A stretch of DNA of 64,000 bases from positions 62,001 through 126,000 of the forward strand of contig JALHQN010000012.1 in NCBI GenBank assembly GCA_022841915.1, given 5' to 3'. A program made the position numbers and the translations under genes. How positions within the stretch are numbered: the first letter of the stretch is position 1; every line of letters begins with the position of its first letter. The DNA comes from Burkholderiales bacterium (GTDB lineage Bacteria > Pseudomonadota > Gammaproteobacteria > Burkholderiales > WYBJ01). A model generated the notes under the pieces. The model saw nothing but the letters and a program-made list of their open reading frames with translations. It had not been told where the DNA came from and searched no databases. Shown one piece after another: positions 8,243 through 20,359 of this stretch.

Positions 8243-9725
8243 TGTCGGAATGCAAGACCCCCGAGCCCGCTCGATCTCGGCAAGGATCACGAGGGACAGG
8301 CGTCGGGCGCAGAGACTTTGGACACGAGACGCGCCCGCCTGCGGCAAGGCGCAAGGCAACTCCTGTGCGAATGCGTCGAGATCGGGTTGAGCCATCTCTC
8401 GGCGGCGATGCACGATCGCTTCACGACCTTGGCTGTCTGGGCGCAGGGTATCGAGTATCCGCGGCTTGCCCTGCTGCTGCGACGTATTGCCGATCACATC
8501 GAACTCCTGCTCGAACGGGTGGCGGGCGCGGACGCGTACCCGCTGCTCGACGAGATCACGATCGCCTATGCGTTCGTGTGTGCACTCGACGATGCGGCAG
8601 CGCGTAACGTGGCGCCTCGCAACCTGGTCGGGCAGGCGAGGTCGCGATACGAGGCATCTTCGCGCATGCAACTGCTCGGCTTGGGCGCCCATGCATGGCG
8701 TGCAGCGTCGGGTTACCTCGGACTCACGATGATCTTCTGGTCGATCGAAGACGAGACGTTCTACGCCTGCACCGATGCGCGGCCCGAGGGTCAGGGTCGC
8801 TTCGATCCGCGAGCGCGCTATCACGCATCCGGGCCGTGGAGCGGGCTCGGCGCCCCGGCGGAAGCCACCGGGCGGCGGGTCGTGCTGATGGGTGCTCAGG
8901 TCAGTGCGGCTGGCAGGCTCTCCGCGGCTGAAGGTGTGCGCGCGACGATACAGCGCTTCGATCGGCCTGCCGAATTCACGAGCGCACTTCGACCCGTCGC
9001 GGACTGGGCGACACTGCGAACGTCCCGGGACGGCGTGCGGCGCAGCCTGCTCGCAGAGCATCGGCCGATGAACGATTGGCTCGTGCTCGAACCGGCGCGC
9101 CATGGGACACCGGCGTTCGACGGTGCACGGCAGACGATGGTCTGGCCGTTGTTCGATGCGGCGGAACGAAAACTCGATGCCGAGCTGCGCTATACACCGG
9201 CGACGGAGCATGCGATCTCCCGCATCGAACAGATGGGCGCCGGCGGCTGTCCGCCCGGTTCGTTGCTGGTTGCGCGTATACGCGATACACCGACCGGCCT
9301 GGTTGGCGAACCGCTGAGCATCGTGAAGCCCGATGCAGCGCCGGAGGAGAATCCGGTCGATGCGTTGTATTTCGATCCACCCCCCCAAGCAGTCCCCGGT
9401 CTCGGGATGGTTGAAGAAGCTCGCGCCTGCGTCGACGGACGTCGAACTTGCCGACGACGACGGGAATGGCGATGCGTTGCCGCCCGTGCTGCGAAAGTTT
9501 AGGAATCTGCTGCGCCGGCGGGCCGAGCGCGGCACCCCTGCGGAGCGCAACGTGTCGCGGGACAACGAGACGTATGCCTGGATACGTCGATGCGCGGATG
9601 CCGGGGTGAATGCTTTCGCTCGTCTGGGGCCCTGCGCCGGCGGTAATGCCGAAGCGCTCCTGCGGATGCACTACCTCTGCATGCAGTACGAACGGGTCGG
9701 AGAGGGAGCTTCGATCGATATGTGA
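8243..9725 (+). pseudogene. SWIM zinc-finger-associated protein, 5'-truncated and frameshifted
   Basis: The frame is open from 8243, just after TAA 8240 and the 8177-8226 hairpin. It reads as protein-like sequence to about 9380, including LGLGAHAWRAASGYLGLT, DPRARYHASGPWSG and a VVLMGAQVSAAGRLS stretch, which I associate with the C-terminal half of SWIM-family proteins. No CxCx(n)CxH finger is present, so the N-terminal part is missing. At the C7 run 9380-9386 the sensible frame shifts: the original frame turns Arg/Cys-rich, while the neighbouring frame continues FDPPPKQSPVSGWLKKLAP and runs to TGA 9723. One base too many in C7 explains this. No convincing start codon exists. Family assignment is from memory of the pattern. 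Confidence 0.5.
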
Positions 9726-9794
9726 CGGACCGCGCGGGAGTACGCTTCGAGGTTCCAGGGGCATGCCGTCGCGGCAGCCCCCAGGAGGCGCAAC

Positions 9795-10673
9795 CTACGC
9801 GACGCCGTGCTTCCTGAACCATTCCAGCGCGCGCTTCCAGCCGTCGTCTGCTGCTTCCTTGCGGTAGGTCGGGCGGTAATCGGCGTGGAAGGCGTGAGGC
9901 ATGTCGGGATAGAGATGGATCATCGAAGGCTTGCCGGCCTTCTTCAGCGCTTCGTTCATGCGCTCGACCGTATCGTTCGGAATGCCCGCATCGGCGCCGC
10001 CGTAGAGTCCAAGGACCGGGGCATTGATGCGGTCCACGACATCCAGCGGATGCATCGGCGTGAGTTCGGTCTTGTCGCCCACGAGCCGCCCGTACCAGGC
10101 GACGCCGGCAGCGACCTTGGGATTGTGTGCCGTGTAGAGCCAGGTGATCCGACCGCCCCAGCAGAAGCCGGTGATGCCGAGCTTCTCGACGTTGCCGCTG
10201 TTCTTGGCTGCCCACGCGACAGTGGCGTCGAGATCGCTCATCACCTGGGCATCGGGCACCTTGCTCACGACCTTCGCGAAGATCTCCTTGTTGTCCTTCA
10301 ATTGCGAAACATCTCCTTGCCGGTGATACAGCGAAGGCGCGATCGCTAGGTAGCCATTCTTCGCGAAACGGCGAGCGACGTCCTTGATATGTTCGTGGAC
10401 GCCGAAGATTTCCTGCACGACGAGGATGACCGGGAAGCTCTTGCCCTTCGCCGGCATCGCCCGGTACGCCGGGATGTTGCCGTCCTTGGTCGGAATCTGA
10501 ACCTCGCCGGCGGTGAGACCGTCGGTGTCGGTGGTAATCATCGTCTGCGCACATACGGGCTGCACGGCCATCGCGAAACCTGCCGCGATGGAGGAGGCGA
10601 CGAAGTCGCGGCGGGACCAGCTCGTCTTGCTGGCGGTCAGTGCAAGGAGGTCTTCTCTCATCATGTCGTTCAT
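9795..10673 (-). CDS. Dienelactone hydrolase family protein, Tat-exported
   Basis: Start at ATG 10673, preceded by a strong AAAGGAG. In the 292-residue protein, S20-R-R-D-F starts a Tat-type signal ending near VCAQ (residue 43). The alpha/beta-hydrolase core follows, with E88 (VVQEIFG), nucleophile C171 (GFCWGGR), D228 (YGGADAG) and His in [10 protein letters not shown] (260/263). The Cys nucleophile with the nearby Glu is the mark of dienelactone hydrolases (DLH, EC 3.1.1.45 family), which open lactones in chlorocatechol breakdown. Secreted members have varied or unknown substrates. It is a lone gene between degraded regions, so its pathway cannot be read from neighbours. Confidence 0.88.
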   Translation of the reverse strand: MNDMMREDLLALTASKTSWSRRDFVASSIAAGFAMAVQPVCAQTMITTDTDGLTAGEVQIPTKDGNIPAYRAMPAKGKSFPVILVVQEIFGVHEHIKDVARRFAKNGYLAIAPSLYHRQGDVSQLKDNKEIFAKVVSKVPDAQVMSDLDATVAWAAKNSGNVEKLGITGFCWGGRITWLYTAHNPKVAAGVAWYGRLVGDKTELTPMHPLDVVDRINAPVLGLYGGADAGIPNDTVERMNEALKKAGKPSMIHLYPDMPHAFHADYRPTYRKEAADDGWKRALEWFRKHGVA

Positions 10674-10990
10674 GGTGCTCCTTTCGTCGGGGTGGTCGAT
10701 CGCGCCTGCATCGAGCCGCAGCTGCCCCGCGATGGGTAGCGCTGCGTCGACGGCTGGCCAATGAAGCCGGCGCATTATATGGGTGGTTTTTCATCGAGGA
10801 CGATGGCCCGTCGATGGCGCATGCATCGAGAGATTTCCGCGAGGATGAACGCTTAGTTGAATGCCCACTCTGCGACCTGAGCGAGGGCGCGAGGTTCCCG
10901 CATTCCTCGACCCGCGCCGGCGGCGTCGTACGCACCCGGTCGCCAACCCACCCGTGATGCTATCCACTGGGCGCAAGTAGGAATCTTGCC
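10674..10990. other. Intergenic region, nothing recognised
   Basis: 317 bases upstream of the dienelactone hydrolase. The promoter of that gene must lie here, but no clear -35/-10 pair stands out. No supported frame was found. Confidence 0.35.
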
Positions 10991-11140
10991 ATGCGCAACA
11001 TGCTGCTGCTTACCCTGCTCTGGGGTGCTCCCGCCGCCGCGTTCGCCTAGTCATATCCTGCGAAGCTCATCCGCTTCGTCGCGCCCTATGCAGCGGGTGG
11101 CCCGACCGACATCGTGGCACGCATCGCCCATCAACAGGCG
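10991..11140 (+). pseudogene. Bug/TctC-type solute receptor, N-terminal remnant
   Basis: From ATG 10991 the translation gives a signal peptide (MRNMLLLTLLWGAPAAAFA), then an in-frame TAG at 11048-11050, then SYPAKLIRFVAPYAAGGPTD and IVARIA. The YPxKxIRxVxPYxxGGxTDIxAR pattern is the N-terminus of mature Bug receptors, the periplasmic proteins of tripartite tricarboxylate transporters. Similarity fades by about 11140. It is a short dead relic of a ~320-residue gene. An intact relative lies at 34309-35274. Confidence 0.72.
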
Positions 11141-11508
11141 CGGACAACGCGCCAGCAGTGGTCGGCGCTGAATGGAAAACGATCCCCTATGCAGACCGAT
11201 GAGTTTCTTTACGCGGGAGGGAAGTGCGGGGGTAAGGCCGATGGCCGAGCTTCGGCTGCCGGTCGATTCCGGCTACGCCCCCAAGCTCGACCTCGAAATA
11301 CTCGAGGACACCGAACGACCATCCCGTTCGACGCTCGATGACTCACTCACAGCGGCATGATCGCCACGGAGAAAGGCGGGCCGGGATAGCCTCGCAGCCC
11401 ATGCATTCGGGTGCCTCGCAGGCGCCCTTGCATCAGGCACCGAACAGGCACGGGAAGCTCATGAAAACTCTTTTTGCTACCGGCCTGCTTCGTAACACAT
11501 TGATTTTT
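11141..11508. other. Degraded or intergenic stretch before the tRNA gene
   Basis: No supported gene. An open frame at 11172-11360 (62 codons) starts with ATG but has no good ribosome-binding site and no recognisable motif. It could be a remnant. Confidence 0.35.
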
Positions 11509-11585
<77 letters not shown>

Positions 11586-11595
11586 GAATTCGTCC

Positions 11596-13932
<2,337 letters not shown>

Positions 13933-13970
13933 GTAGGGATCCCCGGGACGCGGTTCGAAAAAGCCTTCAA

Positions 13971-15740
13971 TTATACCCTTGACTCGACCTTTACGGTCGG
14001 GTCTTTAGCGCGTTCGCTCACGACTTGCAGCAGACGCGAAAGTTCTGCGGTCTCCTCGGCCGAGCGGATCGTTTTCCCGATCAGCTCGCTGATACGCCGA
14101 CGCTGCACCCTGTCGCGAAGGGCTTTGAGCGCCGACATGAATTCATCGGACGACACTTCCTTGTCGGAAGCCAAAACCTCGGCGTAGGCCTCGCGGACCA
14201 GTCCCGCGATGCCCAGCCCACGCACCGACTCGAGCACGATCGGCCCCACGTCACGCTCGAGCAGACCCGGCCGGGCGCGCAATAGATCCAGCACGTGGCA
14301 CAGCGCCGGGAAAAAACGATCTGAGGTGTCGAGACTCTCGACCTCCACACGCTCGGCGAGCGTCGGATCGTTCAAAATCGCCTGCAACATCCAACGCGTC
14401 AGCGACAGCGGCGCCGGACGCTGGACTTCGCGAGCCGGCCGCCTGGACTTTGCCGCAGCGGCCGCGGGACGCAATCCGAACAATTCCTCTAACTCAGGGA
14501 CAGTGACGTCAGCCATCTTGGCAAACCGCCGGCGCAACTGAAGGGACAGCGCAGGCGCCGCAACCTTCTTCAGCAAAGGCTTGGCCAGATCCAGTAGCTT
14601 GGCCCGCCCTTCGTCAGTTTCAAGGTCTACTTGTCGACCAAGCTCCTTCGCCATGAACTCTGACAAAGGCAAGGCTGTCCAGATATCGTTATCGGCACAT
14701 TTGCGGACGAAGGAATCGGGATCCTCCCCCTCGGGGAAGAACATGAAACTCAACTGCTTGCCATCGACGAGTTGCTCGAGTGAATTCTCGAGGGCACGCC
14801 ATGCCGCCTTGCGCCCGGCATCGTCGCCATCGAAGCAGAAGTACAATTCATCCGCGAGCTTCAGCAACTTCTCGACATGCGCCGGCGTCGTCGACGTCCC
14901 CAGGGTAGCCACCGAGTAGTCGACCCCGTGTTGGTGAAGCGACACGACGTCCATGTACCCTTCCACGATGACCACGCGGCCATGCTGACGTATGGCCGGC
15001 CGAGCCTGGAACAGACCGAACAACTCATGCCCCTTCTGAAACAGCGGGGTCTCCGGCGAATTCAGGTACTTCGGCCCCTCTTGAGTCGAATCGGCAAAAG
15101 ACCTGCCGCCGAAGCCGATAACGTTGCCACGCTGGTCAGTGATCGGAAACATGATTCGGTCCCGAAACCGATCGTAACGGCGCCCATTCTCTGCATCGAC
15201 GACGAGACCAGCGTCCTTCAAAGCAGGCATCGACTTGTATTCGGGAAACACCTCAGCGAGCGTCTGCCAACCGGCCGGCGCGTAGCCGAGCCCGAATTTG
15301 GCTGCCATCTCACCGCTCACACCGCGACGCTTCAGGTAGGCGATCGCCGACTCCGAGCGTTTCAGTTGTTCCTTGTAATGCCGCGCAGCAACGAGCAAGA
15401 CCTCGCCCAACCCTTGTGCGGCCTTTTGCTGGGCTACGACGGCAGGCCGGTCATCCGGCACCACCATCCCGGCCATCGAAGCAAGCTCTTTTACGGCCTC
15501 GACGTAGCCGAGACCCGAGTGCTCCATGAGAAAGCCGATGGCATTGCCATGAGCCCCACAGCCGAAGCAGTGGTAGAACTGCTTGCTCGGGCTCACCGAA
15601 AACGAGGGCGTCTTCTCGTTGTGGAACGGACAACGGGCAACGTAATTTTGACCAGCTTTTCGCAACTGAACGTGGCGCTCGACCACATCGACGATGTCGA
15701 TTCTGTTTAGCAGCTGCTGTTTGAAATCATCCGAGATCAT
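13971..15740 (-). CDS. dnaG: DNA primase DnaG
   Basis: The 589-residue protein makes RNA primers for replication with DnaB helicase. The N-terminal zinc ribbon uses C37, H40, C58 and C61 ([20 protein letters not shown]). The TOPRIM catalytic core shows [11 protein letters not shown] and [10 protein letters not shown], with the metal-binding Glu and Asp residues. The C-terminal ~150 residues are the more variable helicase-binding domain. Length is normal. It stands between yqeY and rpoD as in the classical rpsU-dnaG-rpoD operon of proteobacteria. Confidence 0.98.
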   Translation of the reverse strand: MISDDFKQQLLNRIDIVDVVERHVQLRKAGQNYVARCPFHNEKTPSFSVSPSKQFYHCFGCGAHGNAIGFLMEHSGLGYVEAVKELASMAGMVVPDDRPAVVAQQKAAQGLGEVLLVAARHYKEQLKRSESAIAYLKRRGVSGEMAAKFGLGYAPAGWQTLAEVFPEYKSMPALKDAGLVVDAENGRRYDRFRDRIMFPITDQRGNVIGFGGRSFADSTQEGPKYLNSPETPLFQKGHELFGLFQARPAIRQHGRVVIVEGYMDVVSLHQHGVDYSVATLGTSTTPAHVEKLLKLADELYFCFDGDDAGRKAAWRALENSLEQLVDGKQLSFMFFPEGEDPDSFVRKCADNDIWTALPLSEFMAKELGRQVDLETDEGRAKLLDLAKPLLKKVAAPALSLQLRRRFAKMADVTVPELEELFGLRPAAAAAKSRRPAREVQRPAPLSLTRWMLQAILNDPTLAERVEVESLDTSDRFFPALCHVLDLLRARPGLLERDVGPIVLESVRGLGIAGLVREAYAEVLASDKEVSSDEFMSALKALRDRVQRRRISELIGKTIRSAEETAELSRLLQVVSERAKDPTVKVESRV

Positions 15741-15891
15741 GCGCCGACTACCCCTTCAGCCAATTCTCGGGTGGACGTACGAAGCGCCGTTGGGATCTTA
15801 CGATCCACGGCGACGTTGATCGTGGACGATTATAGTCGCTGCCAGCGGGATGCCGCAGGGGCAACAACCGTGCCACCGGCGCCGCAGCGAA

Positions 15892-16338
15892 TCAAGCCGA
15901 AAGCCTGACCTTGACGAGTTGGGACACCTCGGCCATATCTGCGCGCCCCGCGAGGCGGGGTCGAAGCTGAGCCATCACAGCGCCCATGTCCCGGGCGCTC
16001 TTAGCACCTGTGGCCGAAATCGCTTCACCGACCATGATCTCGACTTCAGCAGCCGAAAGTGGCTGCGGCATGTAAGCCTGTAGCACCGTCACTTCGGCTT
16101 TTTCGGCCTGGACGAGGTCGTCCCTGCCTGCCTGCTCGAATTGCACGATGGACTCGCGTCGCTGCTTGAGCATCTTGTCGATGATGGCAAGCACATCGGC
16201 GTCGGTCAGCTCGATGCGCTCGTCAACTTCGCGCTGCTTGATCGCAGCGAGCAACAGCCTGATCGCCTTCAGCCGATCGGCGTCCTTGGCGCGCATTGCC
16301 GCCTTCATGTCGTCGTTGATACGAACTTTGAGCGACAT
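15892..16338 (-). CDS. yqeY: GatB/YqeY domain protein
   Basis: A 148-residue protein with the YqeY helical fold: an N-terminal DDMKAAMRAKDADRLKAIRLL helix, ELTDADVLAIIDKMLKQRRESI, then YMPQPLSAAEVEIMV and GAVMAQLRPRLAGRADM. The same domain forms the tail of GatB and related amidotransferase subunits, where it contacts tRNA. The role of the free-standing protein is not settled. Its place between rpsU and dnaG is conserved in many proteobacteria, and all three genes run in the same direction here. Confidence 0.93.
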   Translation of the reverse strand: MSLKVRINDDMKAAMRAKDADRLKAIRLLLAAIKQREVDERIELTDADVLAIIDKMLKQRRESIVQFEQAGRDDLVQAEKAEVTVLQAYMPQPLSAAEVEIMVGEAISATGAKSARDMGAVMAQLRPRLAGRADMAEVSQLVKVRLSA

Positions 16339-16415
16339 GCGAACTCCGTGGGTGACGCAAGGATGGCCCGGATGCCGAACCGATGGCTCAGCAGCGGAAC
16401 AAACCGACTAGAAGA

Positions 16416-16628
16416 CTAGAATAGCTTGGGCGGGAGCAACTGGGAACGAAGCCGCTTGTGCTGACGCTTCACTGCTGCGGCGAGCTTGCGCTTGCGTGCC
16501 GAAGTGGGCTTCTCGTAGAACTCTCGGGAACGCAACTCGGTCAGAAGACCTGTCTTTTCGACCGTGCGCTTGAAGCGGCGCAGTGCCGCCTCGAACGGCT
16601 CATTTTCCTTGACGCGGACTGTCGTCAT
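16416..16628 (-). CDS. rpsU: 30S ribosomal protein S21
   Basis: Start at ATG 16628 ([13 protein letters not shown]), preceded by AGGAAG. A longer in-frame start at 16667 is rejected because the family begins at this point. The 70-residue basic protein has the S21 pattern [30 protein letters not shown] and a Lys/Arg-rich tail. S21 sits at the 30S platform near the anti-Shine-Dalgarno sequence and helps mRNA binding. First gene of rpsU-yqeY-dnaG-rpoD, divergent from tsaD with only 72 bases between the two starts. Confidence 0.96.
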   Translation of the reverse strand: MTTVRVKENEPFEAALRRFKRTVEKTGLLTELRSREFYEKPTSARKRKLAAAVKRQHKRLRSQLLPPKLF

Positions 16629-16700
16629 ACGCGGAAATCTTCCTGGTTGGGATAGGGAATCTGGCATTATAGCAGCGCATTCAAGCCTTTCAACAGCCCC

Positions 16701-17759
16701 ATGCAGCCAGAATCCCTCGATCTCACGATTTTAGGCATCGAGACGTCCTGCGATGAGACAGGTGTCGCCCTCTATTGCACGCGGCGCGGCTTGCTCGCGC
16801 ACACCCTGCACAGCCAAGTCGCCCTCCATGCCCGCTACGGCGGCGTCGTGCCCGAACTGGCCTCCCGCGACCACGTACGCCACCTGCTACCTCTGATCCT
16901 CAAAACCCTGGATGAGGCCAGAATCACACGCAAAGAGCTGAATGCCATCGCCTATACCGCAGGCCCCGGGCTTGCCGGCGCCCTGCTCGTGGGCGCTTCG
17001 CTGGCGCAGTCCGCAGCTTACGCACTGCGTATTCCGGCCCTGGGAATACATCATCTCGAAGCTCATCTGCTTTCGCCGCTATTGACGACGCCTCGGCCGA
17101 CTTTTCCGTTCATCGCCCTGCTGGTGTCGGGAGGCCACAGCCAACTGATGCGCGTCGGCGGCATCGACGACTACACTTTGCTGGGAGAAACCCTGGACGA
17201 CGCCGCTGGCGAGGCATTCGACAAGACAGCCAAGTTACTGGGATTGGGTTATCCGGGCGGCCCTGCCCTCGAACGACTCGCCTTGCAGGGGCGTGCCGGG
17301 CGCTTCCGTCTGCCTCGCCCCATGCTCAACAGCGCAGACCTGAACATGAGCTTCAGCGGGTTGAAGACCGCCGTGCTGACGGAATACCGCTCAAGATCGA
17401 TGAGCGATGCGGATAAAGCGGATCTTGCCGCTGAGTTCCAGGAGGCCGTAGCCGAGGTGCTCGCGTCCAAGGCGCTCGCGGCGGTAGAAGCGTCAGACAC
17501 GAGGCAACTGGTGGTCGCGGGGGGTGTGGGCGCCAACCGCCGGATCCGGGCAGTACTCGACACGCGAGCAACCCCGCGCGGCATTGCAGTCGCCTATCCG
17601 CCGCTGGAATTCTGCACAGACAACGGCGCGATGGTGGCATTCGCCGCGGCACTGCGTCTCGGGACTTCCGGCAAAGCCTCTTGCGGCGCAGGCCCAGGAA
17701 GTTTCAGCGTCAGGCCGCGGTGGGATCTGGAGCAAGCGGGTACGCTAGCCGCACTCTAG
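16701..17759 (+). CDS. tsaD: tRNA N6-adenosine threonylcarbamoyltransferase TsaD
   Basis: The 352-residue ASKHA-fold protein transfers the threonylcarbamoyl group from TC-AMP to A37 of ANN-decoding tRNAs, with TsaB and TsaE. It begins [16 protein letters not shown], the family N-terminus. The Fe-binding H118-x3-H122 lies in [10 protein letters not shown], and nucleotide-site motifs [19 protein letters not shown] and CTDNGAM are present. Length is normal. The TAG at 17757-17759 overlaps the convergent plsY stop. Confidence 0.97.
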   Translation: MQPESLDLTILGIETSCDETGVALYCTRRGLLAHTLHSQVALHARYGGVVPELASRDHVRHLLPLILKTLDEARITRKELNAIAYTAGPGLAGALLVGASLAQSAAYALRIPALGIHHLEAHLLSPLLTTPRPTFPFIALLVSGGHSQLMRVGGIDDYTLLGETLDDAAGEAFDKTAKLLGLGYPGGPALERLALQGRAGRFRLPRPMLNSADLNMSFSGLKTAVLTEYRSRSMSDADKADLAAEFQEAVAEVLASKALAAVEASDTRQLVVAGGVGANRRIRAVLDTRATPRGIAVAYPPLEFCTDNGAMVAFAAALRLGTSGKASCGAGPGSFSVRPRWDLEQAGTLAAL

Positions 17760-18391
17760 GACTGCTCACCCGCCGAGGACCGCGCGGCCGAACCTTCAGG
17801 ACGCTCGCCGATTTTGCCCTCAGTGCCCGCTAGAAGTTTGGCGATGTTGCTCTTGTGGCGCAGCAAGAGCACCACCGACACGGCACTCACTGCGGCAAAG
17901 TATGGATGCTCAAAGTTGAACAATATGAGTGTGAAGGCGGGCGCGAAGATCGCCGAGACCAGTGCAGCCAGCGAAGAAATGCGAAAGAAGGCAGCGATGG
18001 TGATCCAGGTCGCCAGGGTGCCGATGCCCAGCCACACACTGAATCCGAACAAGGCACCAGCTGCTGTGGAGACGCCCTTGCCACCCTCGAATCGATGAAA
18101 GATCGGCAAGACATGGCCGATGACCACGGCCACGCCAGCCACCGCGGCAGCCAAAACAGGCTCGGCACCGAACCGATGAGCGCAATACACGGCCAAACCG
18201 CCTTTGGCCGCATCCCCAAGCAGCGTCAGAACAGCAGCAGCCTTGCGCCCTGTGCGCAGAACATTGGTCGCGCCCGGATTGCCCGATCCGTAACTGCGGG
18301 GATCCGGCAAAGAGAACGCACGCGACACCAGCACAGCAAAGGAGATCGAGCCGAGGAGATAGGCTGCGACAGCCACGACTATCAGGTTCAT
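17756..18391 (-). CDS. plsY: Glycerol-3-phosphate acyltransferase PlsY
   Basis: The 211-residue integral membrane enzyme moves an acyl group from acyl-phosphate to glycerol-3-phosphate, the first step of phospholipid synthesis with PlsX. The three conserved cytoplasmic loops are visible: [34 protein letters not shown] and the later [14 protein letters not shown]. Five membrane helices are predicted by hydrophobicity. The tail after about residue 195 is polar and variable. It is divergent from folB with 29 bases between the starts, so each promoter must extend into the neighbouring gene. Confidence 0.96.
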   Translation of the reverse strand: MNLIVVAVAAYLLGSISFAVLVSRAFSLPDPRSYGSGNPGATNVLRTGRKAAAVLTLLGDAAKGGLAVYCAHRFGAEPVLAAAVAGVAVVIGHVLPIFHRFEGGKGVSTAAGALFGFSVWLGIGTLATWITIAAFFRISSLAALVSAIFAPAFTLILFNFEHPYFAAVSAVSVVLLLRHKSNIAKLLAGTEGKIGERPEGSAARSSAGEQS

Positions 18392-18420
18392 CCTGGCTAT
18401 TCTACAATCGGCCGCCCACC

Positions 18421-18777
18421 ATGGACACCATCTTCATCTCAGAACTGAAACTCGACGCGCTCATCGGCATCTATGCCTGGGAGCACGAGGCGCCCCAGAC
18501 GCTGCAGCTCGATCTCGAGCTCGCCGTCGATGCGGGCCGGTGCGCGCGTTCGGGCCGTATCAGCGACACGGTCGACTATGCCAAGGTCGTGGCCCGTATC
18601 TCGGAGACCGTTACGGGCCGCCATTTCGCGCTGATCGAAAAGCTCGCCGAGGATATCGCTGCCTTGGTCCTGCACGAATTCGACACGCCCTGGGTGCGCG
18701 TTTCGATCGCCAAGCTGGCACCGCTGCGCGGCGTGAAGAAGCTCGGCATCATGATCGAGCGCGGCAGCCGCGTCTGA
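18421..18777 (+). CDS. folB: Dihydroneopterin aldolase FolB
   Basis: A 118-residue T-fold enzyme of folate synthesis that splits 7,8-dihydroneopterin into 6-hydroxymethyl-dihydropterin and glycolaldehyde. Typical elements are ISELKLDALIGIYAWEHE, DTVDYAKVVARISE, FALIEKLAEDIA with the pterin-binding Glu, and VRVSIAKLAPLRGVKKLG. Length is normal. Divergent from plsY. Convergent with xerD, whose stop is 16 bases away. Confidence 0.95.
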   Translation: MDTIFISELKLDALIGIYAWEHEAPQTLQLDLELAVDAGRCARSGRISDTVDYAKVVARISETVTGRHFALIEKLAEDIAALVLHEFDTPWVRVSIAKLAPLRGVKKLGIMIERGSRV

Positions 18778-18792
18778 CTCGGTGGTTCGACA

Positions 18793-19692
18793 CTAGCCTC
18801 GGGGATGATGACGGGCGTGAATCTGCTTCAGGCGCTCGCGCGCCACGTGCGTGTATATCTGCGTCGTCGAAATATCGCTGTGCCCAAGCAGCATCTGCAC
18901 CACGCGCAGGTCGGCACCGTGGTTGATCAGATGGGTCGCGAATGCATGACGCAGCACATGCGGCGAGATGTCTTGCCGAATTCCCGCGACATTCGCATAT
19001 CGCCGGACCAAATACCAGAACGCTTGCCGGGTCATGAGGTCTGCGCGCGCGGTCACGAACAAGGCTTCGGACACGCGATTGCCAAGCAGACGCGGGCGGG
19101 CCTCCTTGAGGTATCGTCCTATCCAGCTCAGCGCTTCCTCCCCCAGCGGTACAAGCCGCTCCTTCGCCCCCTTACCCATGACACGCACCACGCCCGCATC
19201 GAGACTCACCTGCGTAGTGCTGAGCCCCACGAGTTCGGATACGCGCAATCCGCTGGCATAAAGCGTCTCGAGCATCGCTCGATCGCGCAGCCCAAGTGCC
19301 GTTTCGACTCGGGGCGCGAAGAGCAATGCCTCGACATCGGCTTCACTCAACGTTTTCGGCAGTCCACGCGGCAGGGAGGGCGCATCGATCGTGAGCGTGG
19401 GGTCGCCCGCCAGCTTCCCGGCCTGCACCACCTGCCGGAAGAACCGTTTGATGCTGGAGAGCAAACGAGCGCTGGTGCGCGCCTTGGCGCCTCCACCCAC
19501 GCGATGCGCGAGATAAGCCAGCACATCGGCCTTGCTCGCATCCAGCAAGGTGGCGACTTCACGCTTGCGCAGCCACTCGGCAAACTGACGCAGATCGCGC
19601 CGGTAGCTTTCCAGTGTATTGCGCGCCAACCCGTCTTCCAGCCACAAGCGGTCGCAGAACTCGTCGAGCAGCGGATCCTCAGCGCGCTTCAT
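18793..19692 (-). CDS. xerD: Site-specific tyrosine recombinase XerD
   Basis: Start at ATG 19692 (MKRAEDPLLDEFCDRLWLED). Longer in-frame starts would overlap ogt fully and lack family sequence. The 299-residue protein has the SAM-like core-binding domain (residues ~5-95) and a tyrosine-recombinase domain with catalytic R150, K174, H245, R248, H271 and nucleophile Y280 (TTQIYTHV). With XerC it resolves chromosome dimers at dif. The start overlaps the ogt stop by 14 bases. No flanking att sites or phage genes exist, so I read it as the chromosomal XerD and not a mobile integrase. Confidence 0.95.
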   Translation of the reverse strand: MKRAEDPLLDEFCDRLWLEDGLARNTLESYRRDLRQFAEWLRKREVATLLDASKADVLAYLAHRVGGGAKARTSARLLSSIKRFFRQVVQAGKLAGDPTLTIDAPSLPRGLPKTLSEADVEALLFAPRVETALGLRDRAMLETLYASGLRVSELVGLSTTQVSLDAGVVRVMGKGAKERLVPLGEEALSWIGRYLKEARPRLLGNRVSEALFVTARADLMTRQAFWYLVRRYANVAGIRQDISPHVLRHAFATHLINHGADLRVVQMLLGHSDISTTQIYTHVARERLKQIHARHHPRG

Positions 19693-20182
19693 GAGCGAGG
19701 AGCCATCGCTTGATATCGAGAGGAAACGCGGCGCGCGAGTGCATGAATCCGCCCAGTGCGCCGCCCGCAGCCACGATCCGGTGGCACGGAACAATGAGTG
19801 GAATCGGATTGGAACCGCATGCGCCGCCCACGGCCCGGGCTGCGCTGCCCAACTGTGCGGCGACATCACCGTATGTACGTGTGTTGCCGCTAGGAACGGC
19901 GCTGATGGCATCCCAGACCCGGCGCTGAAAGCGGGTCCCCGACTCGCCGCGCGGCAGATCGAACGGGTGCCGCGGATTCTTCAGATAAGCGACCAGTTGC
20001 TTGCGGACCTCCTCGGCGAGCGGGTTCGCGGACATGCAGGTGGGCGTGCTCATCGGCAGATAGTCGATGCCGACGACCTGCTCTTCATGCACGCGCACAC
20101 CGATACGGGCGAACGGCGCATCGAGTATCGCGACATACTGCGACGGCTGTGGCGACAACCGTCCGCGGGCAGCGGTCTTCAC
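19679..20182 (-). CDS. ogt: Methylated-DNA--protein-cysteine methyltransferase (Ogt type)
   Basis: This protein repairs O6-alkylguanine by moving the alkyl group to its own cysteine. The active site PCHRIV (C133 with this start) and the upstream helix-turn-helix (FQRRVWDAISAVPSGNTRTYG) with the Asn hinge (GSNPIPL) are intact. I choose GTG 20182, giving 167 residues, because family members begin near YVAILDAPFARIGV. AAGG lies upstream. The frame stays open to ATG 20335, so a longer N-terminus cannot be excluded. Translationally linked to xerD by overlap. Confidence 0.92.
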   Translation of the reverse strand: MKTAARGRLSPQPSQYVAILDAPFARIGVRVHEEQVVGIDYLPMSTPTCMSANPLAEEVRKQLVAYLKNPRHPFDLPRGESGTRFQRRVWDAISAVPSGNTRTYGDVAAQLGSAARAVGGACGSNPIPLIVPCHRIVAAGGALGGFMHSRAAFPLDIKRWLLAHEAR

Positions 20183-20359
20183 GAAAACGACCTTGCCGGG
20201 TTCGGATGCCTTCGCTGCAGGAAAGTCATGACACCGCTCACTGCTGCCTCTCGAACGGGTTCTATCAGCCGCAAGGATAGCCCCATCACCCAGCACAGAT
20301 CCAATCCTCGTCTCGGGACTGGCCCGATCAGGCAAGCGCGTCGCGAACGATGCATCGCC

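Noticed and set aside
8132-9565. 477-codon minus-strand frame opposite the SWIM-type remnant
   Set aside because: The plus strand has coherent protein sequence (aromatic and Gly motifs), whereas the minus translation is Arg/Cys/His-rich without motifs.
9499-10935. 478-codon minus-strand frame across the dienelactone hydrolase
   Set aside because: It overlaps the hydrolase in another frame and has a random Arg-rich composition.
18793-19692. XerD-like recombinase as integrase of a mobile element
   Set aside because: All catalytic residues and length fit chromosomal XerD, the gene overlaps ogt, and no att repeats or phage genes are near.
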